Shown: positions 49,345 to 61,264 of the stretch, one piece after another | Position numbering within the stretch: position 1 is the stretch's first letter | Layout of the letters: each line of letters starts with the position of its first letter | DNA from: Ascaphus truei | Lineage: Eukaryota > Chordata > Amphibia > Anura > Ascaphidae | Length of the DNA stretch: 64,000 bases | Reading direction: 5' to 3' | Assembly (NCBI GenBank): GCA_036426205.1 | Contig: WSYH01001946.1 | Location: 32,418-96,417, forward strand | Translations under genes and position numbers: made by a program | Notes under the pieces: model-generated | What the model was told of the DNA's origin: nothing | Databases searched by the model: none | What the model saw: only the letters and a program-made list of their open reading frames with translations

Positions 49345-51068
49345 TGTGACGATAGGGAGGGTTTGGCCCGGGGTTAACGGGGTTACACCCCAAGGGCCCC
49401 CCTCTAACCTCGCCAGGGAGACAAGGGGTTAACTGGGCTGAGGCCCAGAAATGTGATTTTACCCTTGTTATAACCTGTAAATGTATTTTCCCCTGTTCCC
49501 CTGTAATTTTTGTTCTCCTTTTATACTGTCCCCCCCAGAGGGTTATAAACTAGGAACTGTGTATGTGGGGTTAACTGTGTAAGCCCGGTGGGCTAATTAA
49601 TGCGTTATCTGTGTATTCCCTTTGCCTCCTGGGCCTGCAACTGCCTGTGTCAGCGTGTAAGTGGATTGCCTTGTATGGGTGGCCTCTTATGAGAAATAGC
49701 TGCAGGGCAGGGATGTCTGGAGCATGAGGGGAAAGGGGGAGAATATTTTAACCTGTTTTGCCTGCCAGCAAGGTATTCTGAGCTGGTGTCTTAGAGAAGA
49801 GGAGGTTTTAGAACCCCACATGATAGATGCAGATGGGGGAATGCAAGCTTGTGCCTAAATATTGCTTCTCTGTGTTTTAAAACTACATAACCCACACCCT
49901 GGATCATAAGGGGTTAATAAGCTACAGTTTAAGGAAATCCCAGTGTATTGTGTCTGTTCAGGAAACTTGGGACTTCAAAGGGCTTAGGTGTGAATTGGCC
50001 AGTTGGATGCTAAATAGGATATCCTGCTAGATTTGAGCCTGGCTTCCCAGGGGAATTGTTTATGCGGGAAGAAGGCAAAAGGAAGGGAGTGTTTGTTATT
50101 CACACCTTCCAGCAAAAGGTATCTCCCAGCAGACAATCAAAGTGAGTAACTTTATTAAATATAAGAATATTATGAGATGTCCTTGGCTGAACCAGCTAAG
50201 AATTACATAAGTGTATTGGCGGGAGTCAGCCGATCTTTTGAGTCTAAACATTGTATATGTAACTGCGGCTAAATGCCAGATATTAATATCTCTATTAATT
50301 TTCATTCATTTTGGTCTCTCTGCGAGCGTCAGGTGTCAAGGAATGTGTTAATATATCTCACCTGATTGTATGTATTACGGAACGGAAGTTATGCAATGAT
50401 TTGCAGTAAATATGACATTTTGGTTGAGTTCTGAGAAACTGCAGCCCCCCTGCTATGATAATGAGCAGGAAGGCTAGAATTTACATACCTGGTCATCAAA
50501 GGCTAATTGCTAATTGTTATGCGTGGCCTAGGGACCAAGGGAAGTGGATGTTTTTGTAAATGTGGTAATTCACACTTCAATGGAAGCCAAAAGAGCTTCA
50601 AAGACTTTTTGCTAGCCGTCGCGGCACCTAAGGTTACAGATAGAGGGACAAACGGTATATAAACTAGCTGTCCACCCTATATCAACGTTGTTCATGTTGT
50701 CCATTGTTCTGCATGCAAATGATCTTCAGGCCTGCATGTCATCAGGCCTGTTGTGCTATACCATCTTGATTGCTGAGAAGAAATGCCATGCACTGTCTTC
50801 CTGCCAGAGGTCTGTCATGTCTTTGGTGTCTTGATGACTATGAAGAGTGCTGCATGAACTGCCAGTCCATATATGACTGCTTCATCATTTCCATGTTAAG
50901 TAAGTGTCTATATTTTGCCTGTTATTTGTACATTATTGTGTGTTCACCTTTATCAAGGAATAAATTATATTTGTTATATCTAAGTCTCGTCCCAGTTCAA
51001 ACCCAGGTATATATATATTTATATATAGTTTTGGTGTAAATTACAGCCTGTCGCAAGCTACCGTGACA
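49345..51068 (+). repeat. 5' LTR of LTR-element copy 3
   Basis: Starts TGTGACGATAGGGAGGG and ends CTACCGTGACA, about 1.72 kb. TATA box TATATAAA at 50,656-50,663. GTAAGT near 50,900 and AATAAA near 50,962 follow. Longer than copies 1 and 2 because of extra U3 blocks. Confidence 0.8.
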
Positions 51069-51082
51069 AGCTTGTAATTAAC

Positions 51083-51100
51083 TGGTGGCAGCGGTGGGAT
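51083..51100 (+). promoter_or_regulatory. tRNA-Leu primer-binding site, copy 3
   Basis: TGGTGGCAGCGGTGGGAT, 14 bases after the LTR end, as in copies 1 and 2. Confidence 0.8.
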
Positions 51101-51222
51101 CGAACTGGACCTGGATTACAGTATTCTGCGGGGTACTGTGATCCAGTGGGAACTTGATGGTAATTGCAAGTTCCTGGGACTAAAGATATTGAACACACAG
51201 TGTACAACATATAACACAAGAT

Positions 51223-53217
51223 ATGGCACCTCCTCACTGTTCCCCTACTTGTGAGAAGCATTGCCTCCAGAACCAAAGTGCCGGCCATCCGTCTGACTGG
51301 AGCCGGGCACTGAGACCGGAGGAGTGCATCAAGTCGGCGCGGGGAGCAGCAGCCAGCAAGGCTGAGAGAGAGACAGCAATGGGTGAGCATGAAACCCGGC
51401 AGGCTGAGCAAAGGTCCACAGCTGCAGCTGCTGTAACCATCACACCGCCCGGAGAGCAGGGAAGGGACCCAGCTCCGGGACGGCAGAGACTTGTGGAGGG
51501 TGCGGGTGGTCTTGCACCAGGAGAGGTATTGGCCGTTGCGGCGGCCAGTCCATTTTACCCAGAATTGCTGGCCCTGATGTTTGCGCAGGGAGAGATGTCC
51601 CCAGCAGAGCGGCTCGAGCAGCTGAAGCTGGCAATGATCCGACCCGCTTATCCCCTCCCAGAGCCCGGCGCTCAAGCATCTCCGCTCTGGACTCCGTTGC
51701 CCTTTGCTGGGGTTAGTCCACCGGTGGCGGAGAAGCAACCGCAGTTGCTGCGGCACTGCCAACAAATGGGCCACAATAATGCCCAGTGCCCTGACCGTGC
51801 GCGGTCAGGCGAAGAAGCCCCACAGGGCCAACGATCACGAGCTGCGGAAAAGATGACCCAGTTAGCGGCATCCTCTGATGGCTCCCGACCAGCCGGGGCG
51901 ACAACCCTCCGCGGGACGTCTCCTGGAGAACCTGGATGGGCTGCATCAGCAACAGCGGCGGAGAGCAGCGGCCATCCATCTGATCCCGGCGGAGAACCAG
52001 CGGCGGCGGGAGAGGAAAAGCCGCCACTCCGGCATCCTGCCGGCGGCAGTTTTATTTGGGGGGAGGGACAGGGTTTGCGGGAGGGGGTTATTTTACCAAG
52101 TTTGCATGGAGCTGTGTTCCTCCACAAAGACCTGGGACCCTTGTCCTGCACCGTTTTACCTGTACCCAACCCGGGCGCTGTTGCGGCAGTGGCCCGGTGC
52201 TGCCCAGCCCAGATGGGGCCGGCGGCGGCCGCTCCAGTCCCCCTGCAATTGGGACCAACGAAGGCGGCGGTCTCTGCGGGGACCAGCAAGGTAAGCCAGA
52301 CCAAGTCGCAGACTGACCCTGACTTATTTTTCCCTATGACTGTACCCTGTTGTTTCACTATAGGGGTGACCGGGGGGTGGCAGGAGATAGGGGTACCAGG
52401 GAAGGGGAAGGACGGGCAGCTTGTAGGGCAGCTAGATGTCCCCATTACCCTGTTGGAGCAGCAAGGGGACTCTCAGTTAAGAGCCCCACTGTTGCAGCCT
52501 TGCTATGGGCTGGAGGTGTCCGGGGTTGTGGCAGAAGCTAAGGTGAGTGCATCTGCACCAGCAACCCTGAGCTCATCCCCGGTAATGGGGAGACAGTGTC
52601 AGGGAGATGGCCTCACTCAGGGGTCCCTAGGATCCAGGTTAGGATTTGCTAGGGAGAAGCGGAGTGAGGGGAGGCTGCAGGTAGGTAGCCAGCATCAGTT
52701 CTCAGGGGAGGGGAAGGAAGGGCAGCTTGTAGGGCCGCCAGGCTTCCCCATTACCTGGGCAGAGCAGCAAGGGGACTCTCATTTAAGAGCCCCAATGTTG
52801 CAGCCTTGCTATGGGCTGGAGGTGGCCGGGGTTGTGGCAAAGTTAGACCACCCCCGGATTACCTGCCAGCCAAGAGCTAAGGTGGGTGCATCTGCACCAG
52901 CAACCCTGAGCTCATCCCTAGTAATGGGGAGACAGTGTCAGGGAGATGGCCTCACTCAGGTGTCCCTAGGTTCCAGGCTAGGATTAGCTAGGGGGAAGCG
53001 GAGTGAGGGGAGGCTGCAGGTAGGTAGCCAGCAGCAGATCTCAGTGAGAGAAGGAGGGCTAGTGGTAGCCAGGGAGGGAAAGCATCAGGTAGTGACGCTA
53101 GAATTTCCCGTTACCCTGGCAGAGCCCCAGGGGGTTGCAGCCTGGCTATGGGCTGGGGGTATCATGGGCAGTGGCCAGTTGTTGCCACCCCATGGATACC
53201 TGCCAGCCAAGTGCTAA
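51223..53217 (+). CDS. LTR-element internal ORF, copy 3
   Basis: 664 residues in the same frame as copy 2: MAPPHCSPTCEKHCL, MSPAERLEQLKLAMIR, one TPLWTPLPFAGVSPP repeat (two in the other copies), the knuckle RHCQQMGHNNAQCPD, FLHKDLGPLSC, and three repeat units of which the first lacks the DHPQITCQPG segment. Near 53,130 a deletion of about 20 bases, compared with 40,410, shifts the frame and ends the ORF. The native C-terminal part continues at 53,218-54,020. Confidence 0.65.
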   Translation: MAPPHCSPTCEKHCLQNQSAGHPSDWSRALRPEECIKSARGAAASKAERETAMGEHETRQAEQRSTAAAAVTITPPGEQGRDPAPGRQRLVEGAGGLAPGEVLAVAAASPFYPELLALMFAQGEMSPAERLEQLKLAMIRPAYPLPEPGAQASPLWTPLPFAGVSPPVAEKQPQLLRHCQQMGHNNAQCPDRARSGEEAPQGQRSRAAEKMTQLAASSDGSRPAGATTLRGTSPGEPGWAASATAAESSGHPSDPGGEPAAAGEEKPPLRHPAGGSFIWGEGQGLREGVILPSLHGAVFLHKDLGPLSCTVLPVPNPGAVAAVARCCPAQMGPAAAAPVPLQLGPTKAAVSAGTSKVSQTKSQTDPDLFFPMTVPCCFTIGVTGGWQEIGVPGKGKDGQLVGQLDVPITLLEQQGDSQLRAPLLQPCYGLEVSGVVAEAKVSASAPATLSSSPVMGRQCQGDGLTQGSLGSRLGFAREKRSEGRLQVGSQHQFSGEGKEGQLVGPPGFPITWAEQQGDSHLRAPMLQPCYGLEVAGVVAKLDHPRITCQPRAKVGASAPATLSSSLVMGRQCQGDGLTQVSLGSRLGLARGKRSEGRLQVGSQQQISVREGGLVVAREGKHQVVTLEFPVTLAEPQGVAAWLWAGGIMGSGQLLPPHGYLPAKC

Positions 53218-54020
53218 GGCGGTTGCATCTGGAGAGGTGCCCCTGAGCTCATCCCTGGTAAGGGGGAGACAAGGTCAGGGGGTAGGTGCACTCAGGTAGT
53301 TCCAGGGTCTGGGGTAGGATTGCCCAGGGAGGAGAGGAGTGCAGGTGGGCTGCAGGGAGGTAAGCAGCAGGCTGAGGTGCTGGGCCTAGGGGAGGCTAGG
53401 CAGGGAGGCACCGTGGAGCAGAGGGAGATAGGAGGTCAGTGGGGTGTTAGGCAGCTGGCAGAAGCTAGGGAGGGGCTAGGTAGGCAGAAGGTCCCTTGTT
53501 CTGACTGGCCAGGAGTGACCCCTCTGACAGAACCCCTGGGTTCCCAAAGGAGAGGCTGTGGGTAGATAGGCAGCCAGGGAGGATAGTCAGGAGTATAGCG
53601 GAGCAGCTACGGGTGGGCACAGAGCCAGGGCAGGTAGGGTCCCTACAGAATAGTGACATAACCCTTTCCCAGACTTGGTTGACAGGAATGCGACGGTCTG
53701 TGCTATATAGCTGGTCTCCTGTTGGTGCAGAGATATGCCAGTTTCTGGGCAATGTGCAGCAGTCTGCACAGGAGTCCCTTTCACCATGGACTTGGTTCAC
53801 AAGGCACTGGGTGGGGGGCAGAGGGAGGCAAAGGAGAATGCCCGGCTTTGCAGGAACTGGACTTTACTCTCCACTGCGGCCAGGACAACAAAGTCAATGC
53901 CGGAGGACAATTTTGCCAGGCCAATCCCTCAGGACGTAATGAGGGCGTCAAGGGCACCCGTGGTACCCCAGTGCCTGGGGGAGGCGACTGGGGCACCAGG
54001 GCCCCATTGAGCCGGGGAGG
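53218..54020 (+). pseudogene. LTR-element internal ORF, copy 3, C-terminal remainder
   Basis: Homologous to 40,525-41,315 of copy 1 (for example EERSAGGLQGGKQQAEVLGL). Several small indels break it into short frames up to the 3' LTR. Confidence 0.65.
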
Positions 54021-54213
54021 TGTGACAATAGTGAGGGTTTGGCCCAGGGTTAACGGGGTTACACCCCAAGGGCCCCCCTCTAACCTCGCCAGGGAGACAA
54101 GGGGTTAACTGGGCTGAGGCCCAGAAATGTGATTTTACCCTTGTTATAACCTGTAAATGTATTTTCCCCTGTTCCCCTGTAATTTTTGTTCTCCTTTTAT
54201 ACTGTCCCCCCAA
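54021..54213 (+). repeat. 3' LTR of copy 3, interrupted
   Basis: Starts TGTGACAATAGTGAGG after GGGGAGG and matches the 5' LTR to the run CTGTCCCCCC, where foreign sequence begins. LTR sequence reappears at about 54,854. Confidence 0.8.
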
Positions 54214-54298
54214 ATATTTTTTCTGCTCATGCATGTACAGTATGTCTAATTGGAACCTCTTTGAAACGCATATGCGTGTCATCACATTTCTACTGCAC
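54214..54298 (-). repeat. Fragment homologous to the forkhead-carrying element
   Basis: 54,248-54,283 matches the reverse complement of 27,941-27,979 (ATTGGAACC, TTGAAACGCATATGCG). It connects this insertion to the mobile element at 27,261-29,135. Confidence 0.55.
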
Positions 54299-54853
54299 CG
54301 ACACACTTTATTCGAGCAAATACCCAGTATGTACCTGGCAGATACCTGGAATGCGCCGCTCCTCACCTCTGACAAGCCCCGTTGCGTTTGCCTTCCCAGC
54401 CTGGGTTCATGCCTGGCTGACGGGCGGCTGATCTGTTAAATGATAATGATTAGGATTTAATAGGCTGCAATACTGCACAGTATATATATATATACTGCAT
54501 TACAATTCATGAATTTATGCCATCTGGTAGACACGCGAAGCATTGCAGCCCCGTTGCGTTTGCCTTCCCAGCCTGGGTTCATGCCTGGCTGACGGGCGGC
54601 TGATCTGTTAAATGATAATGATTAGGATTTAATAGGCTGCAATGCTTCGCGTGTCTACCAGATGGCATAAATTCATGAATTGTAATGCAGTATATATATA
54701 TACTGTGCAGTATTGCAGCCAGCGGGAATAAAATGCTTCAATCCCTGCATGGAAAATACCTCAATGCACTCGGGCAGAAAACAGTCACAAACCTCAATAC
54801 ACCCGGGTATACCCGAATTCGTGGGACTAGCCGAGCTCGAATAAAGTGTGTCG
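54291..54853. mobile_element. MITE-like element with 19-bp perfect terminal inverted repeats
   Basis: CGACACACTTTATTCGAGC at 54,299-54,317 is repeated inverted at 54,835-54,853. It lies in the LTR: LTR sequence flanks it. Inside is a 92-bp direct repeat (about 54,378-54,470 and 54,548-54,640) and an inverted pair (about 54,463-54,547 and 54,634-54,720). Its right 185 bp resembles the right end of the forkhead element (28,950-29,135). No ORF. Probably a non-autonomous relative. Confidence 0.7.
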
Positions 54854-55406
54854 CCAGTGTATATGTACCTGCTGCTAAATGCCAGATATTAATATCTCTA
54901 TTAATTTTCAAATTACACTGTAATTTTTGGTCTTTCTGCGACCGTCAGGTGCCACAGATTGAAAATTAATAGAGATTTAATATCTGGCATTTAGGAGCAG
55001 TGACATATACACTGGCGACACACTTTATTCGAGCTCGGCTAGTCCCACGAATTCGGGTATACCCGGGTGTTATTGGGTTTGTGACTGTTTTCTGCCCGAG
55101 TGCATGGGGAGTATTTTCCATCAGGGATTGAAGCATTTTATCCCGCTGGCTGCAATACTGCACAGTATATAATATATATACTGCATTACAATTCATGAAT
55201 TGATGCCATCTGGTAGACACGCGAAGCATTGCAGCCTATTAATCCTAATCATTATCATTTAACAGATCAGCCGCTCGTCAGCCCAGGCATAACCCAGGCT
55301 GGGAAGGCAAACGCAACGGGCTTGTCAGAGGTGAGAAGCGGCGCATTCCAGGTATCTGCCAGGTACATACTGGGTATTTGCTCGAATAAAGTGTGTCGGT
55401 GCAGTA
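54549..55406. repeat. Large palindrome
   Basis: About 54,549-54,910 is followed, after a 47-base spacer, by its near reverse complement at 54,958-55,320. The right arm runs on to 55,406 with the complement of 54,291-54,378, so the left arm has an extra 170 bases (54,379-54,548). The right arm has more single-base indels than the left. Confidence 0.85.
54854..54957 (+). repeat. LTR fragment (continuation of copy 3 3' LTR)
   Basis: GTATATGTACCTGCTGCTAA to GGTGCCACAGA, matching 37,350-37,450. The last 48 bases recur at 63,486-63,533, where the LTR continues normally. Confidence 0.8.
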
Positions 55407-55410
55407 TAGT

Positions 55411-56133
55411 GTTTAGACTCCCAAAGATCGGCTGACTCCCGCCAATACACTTATGTAATTCTTAGCTGGTTCAGCCAAGGACATCTCATAATATTCTTAT
55501 ATTTATTAAGTTACTCACTTTGAATCCTGTTGGGGGTAGCCCCCCCCCCCCCGGCCCCATCAATAAAACCTTTTGAGTAGGCTTGGCTTCTCCCGCATAA
55601 ACATACCCCTGTGAAGCCAGGCTAATCTAGCAGGGATTCCTATTTAGCATCCAACGGGCCAATTCACACCTCCGTTTTGGATATGCATTACAAAGGCAGG
55701 CAGAGGTTATTACATTTTGCCCACATCATTAGCATCTGCTTTATATTCAAAAACTACAAAAAGTCACTTATCAAAAATATATGTTTCTCTATGACAACGT
55801 TATATTTTTAATTGTGTGACTTGGGGGGTGACCCAGAGGCTGTACCCAAGGCCAGGTCCGGCTTACTCAGTTACCAAATACCAGTTTTCAGGTAACTGTT
55901 TATTCAGCTCTGCATTAAGATTAACCCCTAAGAGTCCCAGTGGGTGGGTTATGCAGACCCTGATCCAGCAAACCCATCATTTACAACGGGAATAAGCATT
56001 TTCATGTTATTTAACAGGGTTAAGTCACAGTTCTGGGCCTCAGCCCATGTTAACCCTTGTCTCCCTGGCGAGGTTAGAGGGGGGCCCTTGGGGAGTAACC
56101 CGTTAATCCGGGCCAACCCTCACTATTGTCACA
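55411..56133 (-). repeat. LTR, minus strand (3' LTR of the inverted copy)
   Basis: The complement of TGTGACAATAGTGAGG ends at 56,133. Colinear with 34,974-35,560 plus 37,186-37,345 and without the nested LINE, which confirms that the LINE in copy 1 is an insertion. Confidence 0.8.
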
Positions 56134-59100
56134 ACCTCCCGGCTGATGGCCTGGTGCCCCAGTCGCCTCTCCCAGGACTGGGGACCGCTGCTGGCGCCCT
56201 TGACGCCCTCAATACGTCCTGAGAATTGGCCTGGCAAAATTGTTCCTCCGGCATTGACCAGTACACCGTGGATGGTAAAGTCCAATCCTGCAACGCCAGG
56301 CATTCTCCTTGGCCCTCCCTCTGCCCCCCACACCAGTGCCTTGGGAACCAGGTCCATGGTGAAAGGGCTCTCCTGTGCAGGTCAGGCTGCACACTGCCCA
56401 GAGAATTGGCATGTCTCTGCCATCTGCAGGAGACCAGCTATCCAGCATCTGACGTCGCTTTCCTGTCAACCAAGTCTGGGAAAGGGCTATGTCACCAGTC
56501 TGTAGGGACCCTACCTGCACGGCTCTGTGCCACCCTGTTAGCTGCTCCGCTATACTCCCTGACTCTCCTCCCTGGCTGCCTATCTTCCCACAGCCCCTCC
56601 TTTGGAACCCAGGGGGTTCTGTCAGAGGGGTCACCCTGCCAGTACGACAAGGGACCTTCGGCCTACCTAGTCTACCCTAGCTTCTGCCACTGCCTAACAC
56701 CCACTGACCTCCTATCTCCCCCTGCTCCACGGGCCTCCCTGCTGACCTCCCTAGCCCCGCACCTCAGGCCTGCGCTTACCTCCCTGCAGCCCACCTGCAC
56801 TCCTCTCTCCTCCTTGGAATCCTACCCAGACCCTGAACTACCTGAGTGCACCTACCTCCCTGACCTGTCTCCCCCTTACCAGGGATGAGCTCCAGGGCAC
56901 TCTCTCCAGATGCAACCGCCTTAGCACTTGGCTGGCAGGTAATCCATGGGGTGGCACACAGCCCCACTGCCCCGTAATACCTCCAGCCCATAGCCGCTGC
57001 AACAGGGGGTTCTGATCTGAGAAACCCCCTGGGGCTCTGCCAGGGCAACGGGAAACTCTATAGCTGCAAACCTTCTGCTTTCCCTCCCTGGCTACCACTA
57101 GCCTCCTTCTCTCACTGAGATCTGCTGCTGGCTACCTACCTGCAGCCTCCCCTCCCTCCGCTTCTCCCTAGCTAATCCTAGCTTGACCCTAGGGACACCT
57201 AGTGAGCCCTCTCCTGACACTGTCCCCATTACCGGGGATGAGCCCAGTGGCATCTCTCCAGAAGCAACCGCCTCGCTCTTGCTGGTCAGTATCTCTGGGG
57301 TGCGCAAACTGGCCCCTGCCATGATACCCCAGCCCATACTAGGCTGCAAACAGGGGGTTGCTGATCTGCTGAGACACCCCGTAGCCTTTGCCAGGGTAAT
57401 GGGACAAACTGGCTGGCTCACTTGCTGCCTTCCTCCCTGTGCCCCCACTGGCCCACCCAACCCTCTCCAGGGGCGATCCTACCCTAGAGCTGGGGTGCTA
57501 ACGGGCTAAGCCCCTCTCCTGAAGCTGTGCCCCATTACCGGAGGTGACTCAGGGTTGCTGTGCAGATCACCCACCTTAGCTTCCTGGCTGGCAGGTAATC
57601 TGGGGGTGTCTACTGTGGACCACAACCACTGTACTCTCCAGCCATAGCAAGGCGGCAAACCGTGGGGCCTCTTAAACTGAGAGTCCCCTTGCTGCTCTGC
57701 CCAGGTAATGGGAGCCTGGCGGCCCTCCAAGCTGCCCTTCTTCCCCTCCCCTGAAACTGATGCTGGCTACCTACCTGCAGCCTCCCCTCACTCCGCTTCC
57801 CCCTAGCTAATCCTCCCTGGATCCTAGGGACACCTGATTGAGGCCACCCCCCTGACACTGTCTCCCCATTACCGGATGAGCTCAGGGTTGCTGTGCGATG
57901 CACCCACCTTAGCTCCTGGCTGGCAGTAATCTGGGGGTGGTCTAACTTTGCCACAAACCCCGGATAGCCTCCAGCCCATAGCAAGGCTGCAACAGTGGGA
58001 CTCTTAACTGAGGTCCCTTGCGCTCAGCCAAGGTAATGGGGGAAATCTGGCTGGCTACTTGCTGCCTTCCTCCCCGTTCCCACTGGCCCACACCCACCCC
58101 TCTCCCCAGGCAATCCTACCCTAGCTGGATGCTAACGGGGGCGAGCCCTCTCCCTGAAGCTGTGCCCCCATTACTGGAGTGTAGCTCAGGGTTTGCTGTG
58201 CAGATGCACCCACCTTAGCTCCTGGCTGGCAGGTAATACGGGGGGTGGTTCTAACTTTGCCACAACCCTGTTACCTCCAGCCCATAGCAAGGCTGGCAAC
58301 ATGGGACTCTTACTGAGAGTCCCCCCCTGCCTCTCTGCCAGGTAATGGGAATCTGCTGGCTCACTTGCTTGCTCCCTTCCTTCCCCTCCCCGTCCCCTGG
58401 TGCCCCCTATCTCCTCCCCAACCCCCGGTCACCCCTATAGTGAAACAACAGGTCCAGTCATAGGGAACAATAAGTCAGGGTCAAGTCTGCTACTTGGTCT
58501 GGCTTACCTTGCTGGTCCCGCATAGACCGCCGCCGCCTTCGTTGGTCCCAATTGCAGGGGGACTGGCGCGGCCTGCCGTCCCCCGCCCCATCTGGGCTGG
58601 GCAGCACCGGGTCACTGCCGCAGCACGCCCGGTGGTTACAGGTAAAACGGTGCAGGACAAGGGTCCCATGTCTTTGTGGAGGAACTCCCTCAAACTTGGT
58701 AAAATAAACCCCTCCCGCAAACCCTGTCCCATCCTCCCAATAAAACTCGCGCCGCCGCAGGATGCCGGAGTGGCGGCGTTTTTCCTCTGCCTCCACCCTG
58801 GCTGGTTTCTCCCGCGGGATCAGGTGGATGGCCGCTGCTCTCCGCCGCTGTTGCTGATGCAGCCCGTCCAGGTTCTCAGGAGCCGTCCCCGGAAGGGTTG
58901 TCGCCCCGGCTGGGTGGGGAGCCATCAGAGGATGCCGCTAAACTGGGTCATCTTTCCCGCAGCTCGTGAAGCGTTGGCCCTGAGGATTCTTTCGCCTGCG
59001 CCGCTGTCAGGGCACTGGGCATTATTGTGGCCCATTTGTTGGCAGTGCCGCAGCGACTGCTGGTGCTTCTCCCGCCACCGGTGGACTAACCCCAGCAAGG

Positions 59101-59822
59101 GGCAAAGGAGTCCAGAGCGGATTGCCTGAGCGCCGTCCCCTCATTCCAGGCTTCTCGCGCCGGTGGACTAACCCCAGCCAGGGTACCGAGTCCAGAGCGG
59201 AGTTTGCTGGAGCGCCGGGCTCTGGGAGGGGAAGAGAGTCGCATCATCGCCAGTTCAGCTGCTCGAGCCGCTCTGCTGGGGACATCTCTTCCTGCGCCAA
59301 CAAACAGGGCCAGGCAATTCGGGAAAATGGACTGGCCGCCGCAACGGCCAATACCTCTCCGGTGCAAGACTGCCGTGGTTCCAAGGCCACCCGCTCCCTC
59401 CACAAGTCTCTGCTGTCCCGGAGCGGGGTCCCTTCCCTGCTCTCTGGGCGGTTGTGATGGTTACAGCAGCTGCAGCTGTGGATCTTTGCTCAGCCTGCGG
59501 GTTTAATGCTCACCGATTGCTGTCTCTCTCTCGCCTTGCTGGCTGCTGGTCCCCCGTCGACTTGATGCACTCCTCTGTCTCGTGCCCGGCTCCAGTCACG
59601 GATGCGCGGCACTTTGGTTCTGGAGGCATGCTTCTCACAAGTAGGGGAACATGAGGAGGTGTCCATATCTTGTGTTATATGTTATACTTTATACACTGTG
59701 TTCCAATATCTTTAGTCCCAAGAACTTGCAATTACACATCAAGATTCCACTGGACACATAACCCCGCAGAATACGTAATCCAGGTCCAGTTCAATCCCAA
59801 CCGCTGCACAGTTATTACACGC
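56134..59822 (-). pseudogene. LTR-element interior, minus-strand inverted copy
   Basis: Reverse complement of 37,598-41,315 (copy 1 type, with GGGAGTTCCTCC at the frameshift site). The start codon complement is near 59,653. The primer site (59,793-59,810) reads AATCCCAACCGCTGCACA, with small errors against the clean sites. All frames are broken by scattered indels. Confidence 0.75.
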
Positions 59823-61264
59823 TGTCACGAGAGTTTGCACGGCTGTTAATGTACACCAACTATATATAAATATTATATTATAATACCTGGGTTTGAACTG
59901 GGATGAGACTTAAGATCTATAAAGTGATTTTATCCTTGATAAAGGTGACCACAGCAAATATGTACAAATAACACGCAAAATATAGACACTTACGTAAAGA
60001 TTATGGCAAGAAAGCCAGCAGGATCACAGCCTGCCACTTCTTCCATTTTGAGTTGCACTCACAGCAAAACAGCAGGACACATGCATGCATGAAGATCATT
60101 TGCATGAAGAACAATGAACAGCATGAACACTTGGGTTGAGGGTGGCTTTGACTTATATACCATTCAAGTCATCCTTTCCTAGGTGCCGCGAACGGCTAGC
60201 AAAACACATAGCAATCTGGTCTTGTGATGACCAGGCTTGTTTGTAAATTCTCCTTTCCTGCTATATCTAGCAGGGGTTGTTCTCAGACTCAACCAAAGTT
60301 CACATATTTTTTTTTTAAGCAAATTACCTCATAACTTGAGTTCAGTAAAAACATCAGTCAGGTGAAGATATATACTACAGTCTGTGGCACCTGACGGTCG
60401 CAAAAGACCAAAATTACAAGTGTAATTGAAAGTTAATAGAGATGAGAAGAGCTGGAGCTAGCACGCAGGTGACATATACCAGTGTTTAGACTCCAAAGAC
60501 GGCTGATCCCGCCATGTAACCTTATTAATTCTATGCTGGTTCACAGCAAGGAAACTCTCATAAATTCCTATATTATATTAAGGTACTCACTTTTGATATC
60601 TCTGTTGGGGTAGCCCCCCGCGCCCCCTGGCACGAGCCTCAAATAAAACCTTTTGAGTAGGCTTGGCTTCTCATAGTAAACAATACCCCGGAAGCCAGCT
60701 AGGACTAAATATAGCAGGATGTCTCATATTTAGCATCCACTGGACCCTCATACCTCCGTTTTGGATATGTCCTACAAAGGCAGGCAGAGGTTTAGTTGAC
60801 TCACCCCTTGCCCACCCCCATTGCATTACTGCCTGTATAATTTGCTAAAAACTTACAAAAGTCACTTTCAGAAAATCTATGTTTCTCTTATGACAAACGG
60901 TTATATTTTTATATGTGTGGTTACTTGGGGGTGGACCCGGATGCTGTACCCCAAGGCTCAGGGTCCTGGCTTTACTCAGTTAACCAAATTACCGTTTTCA
61001 GGGCAGGTAACGTTTATTGCAGCACTAGCATATAAGATTGTTGGCATGTCTCCCTTACGTCCCGTGTGTGGGTTTGCAGACCCCTGATCCAGCACCCAAT
61101 CATTTACACAGGGGAATAAGCATTTTCATGTTATTTAACAAGGTTTCAAGTCACAGTTCTGGGCACTCAGCCCAGTTAAACCCCTTGTCTCTGGCGATGT
61201 TAGAGGGGGGGCCCTTGGGGAGTAACCCCGTTAATTCCCGGGCCAAACCCTCACTATCGTCACA
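59823..61264 (-). repeat. LTR, minus strand (5' LTR of the inverted copy)
   Basis: From the TGTCAC complement of the LTR end (59,823) to TCGTCACA (61,264), about 1.44 kb. It contains the TATATA box region and the full middle part also seen at 63,486-64,000. It abuts LINE sequence at exactly the junction seen at 32,495/32,496. Confidence 0.75.

Noticed and set aside
56226..59129. ORFs of 100-220 codons in the 56-59 kb region
   Set aside because: They are frame fragments of the inverted LTR-element interior or its antisense, produced by dense indels.
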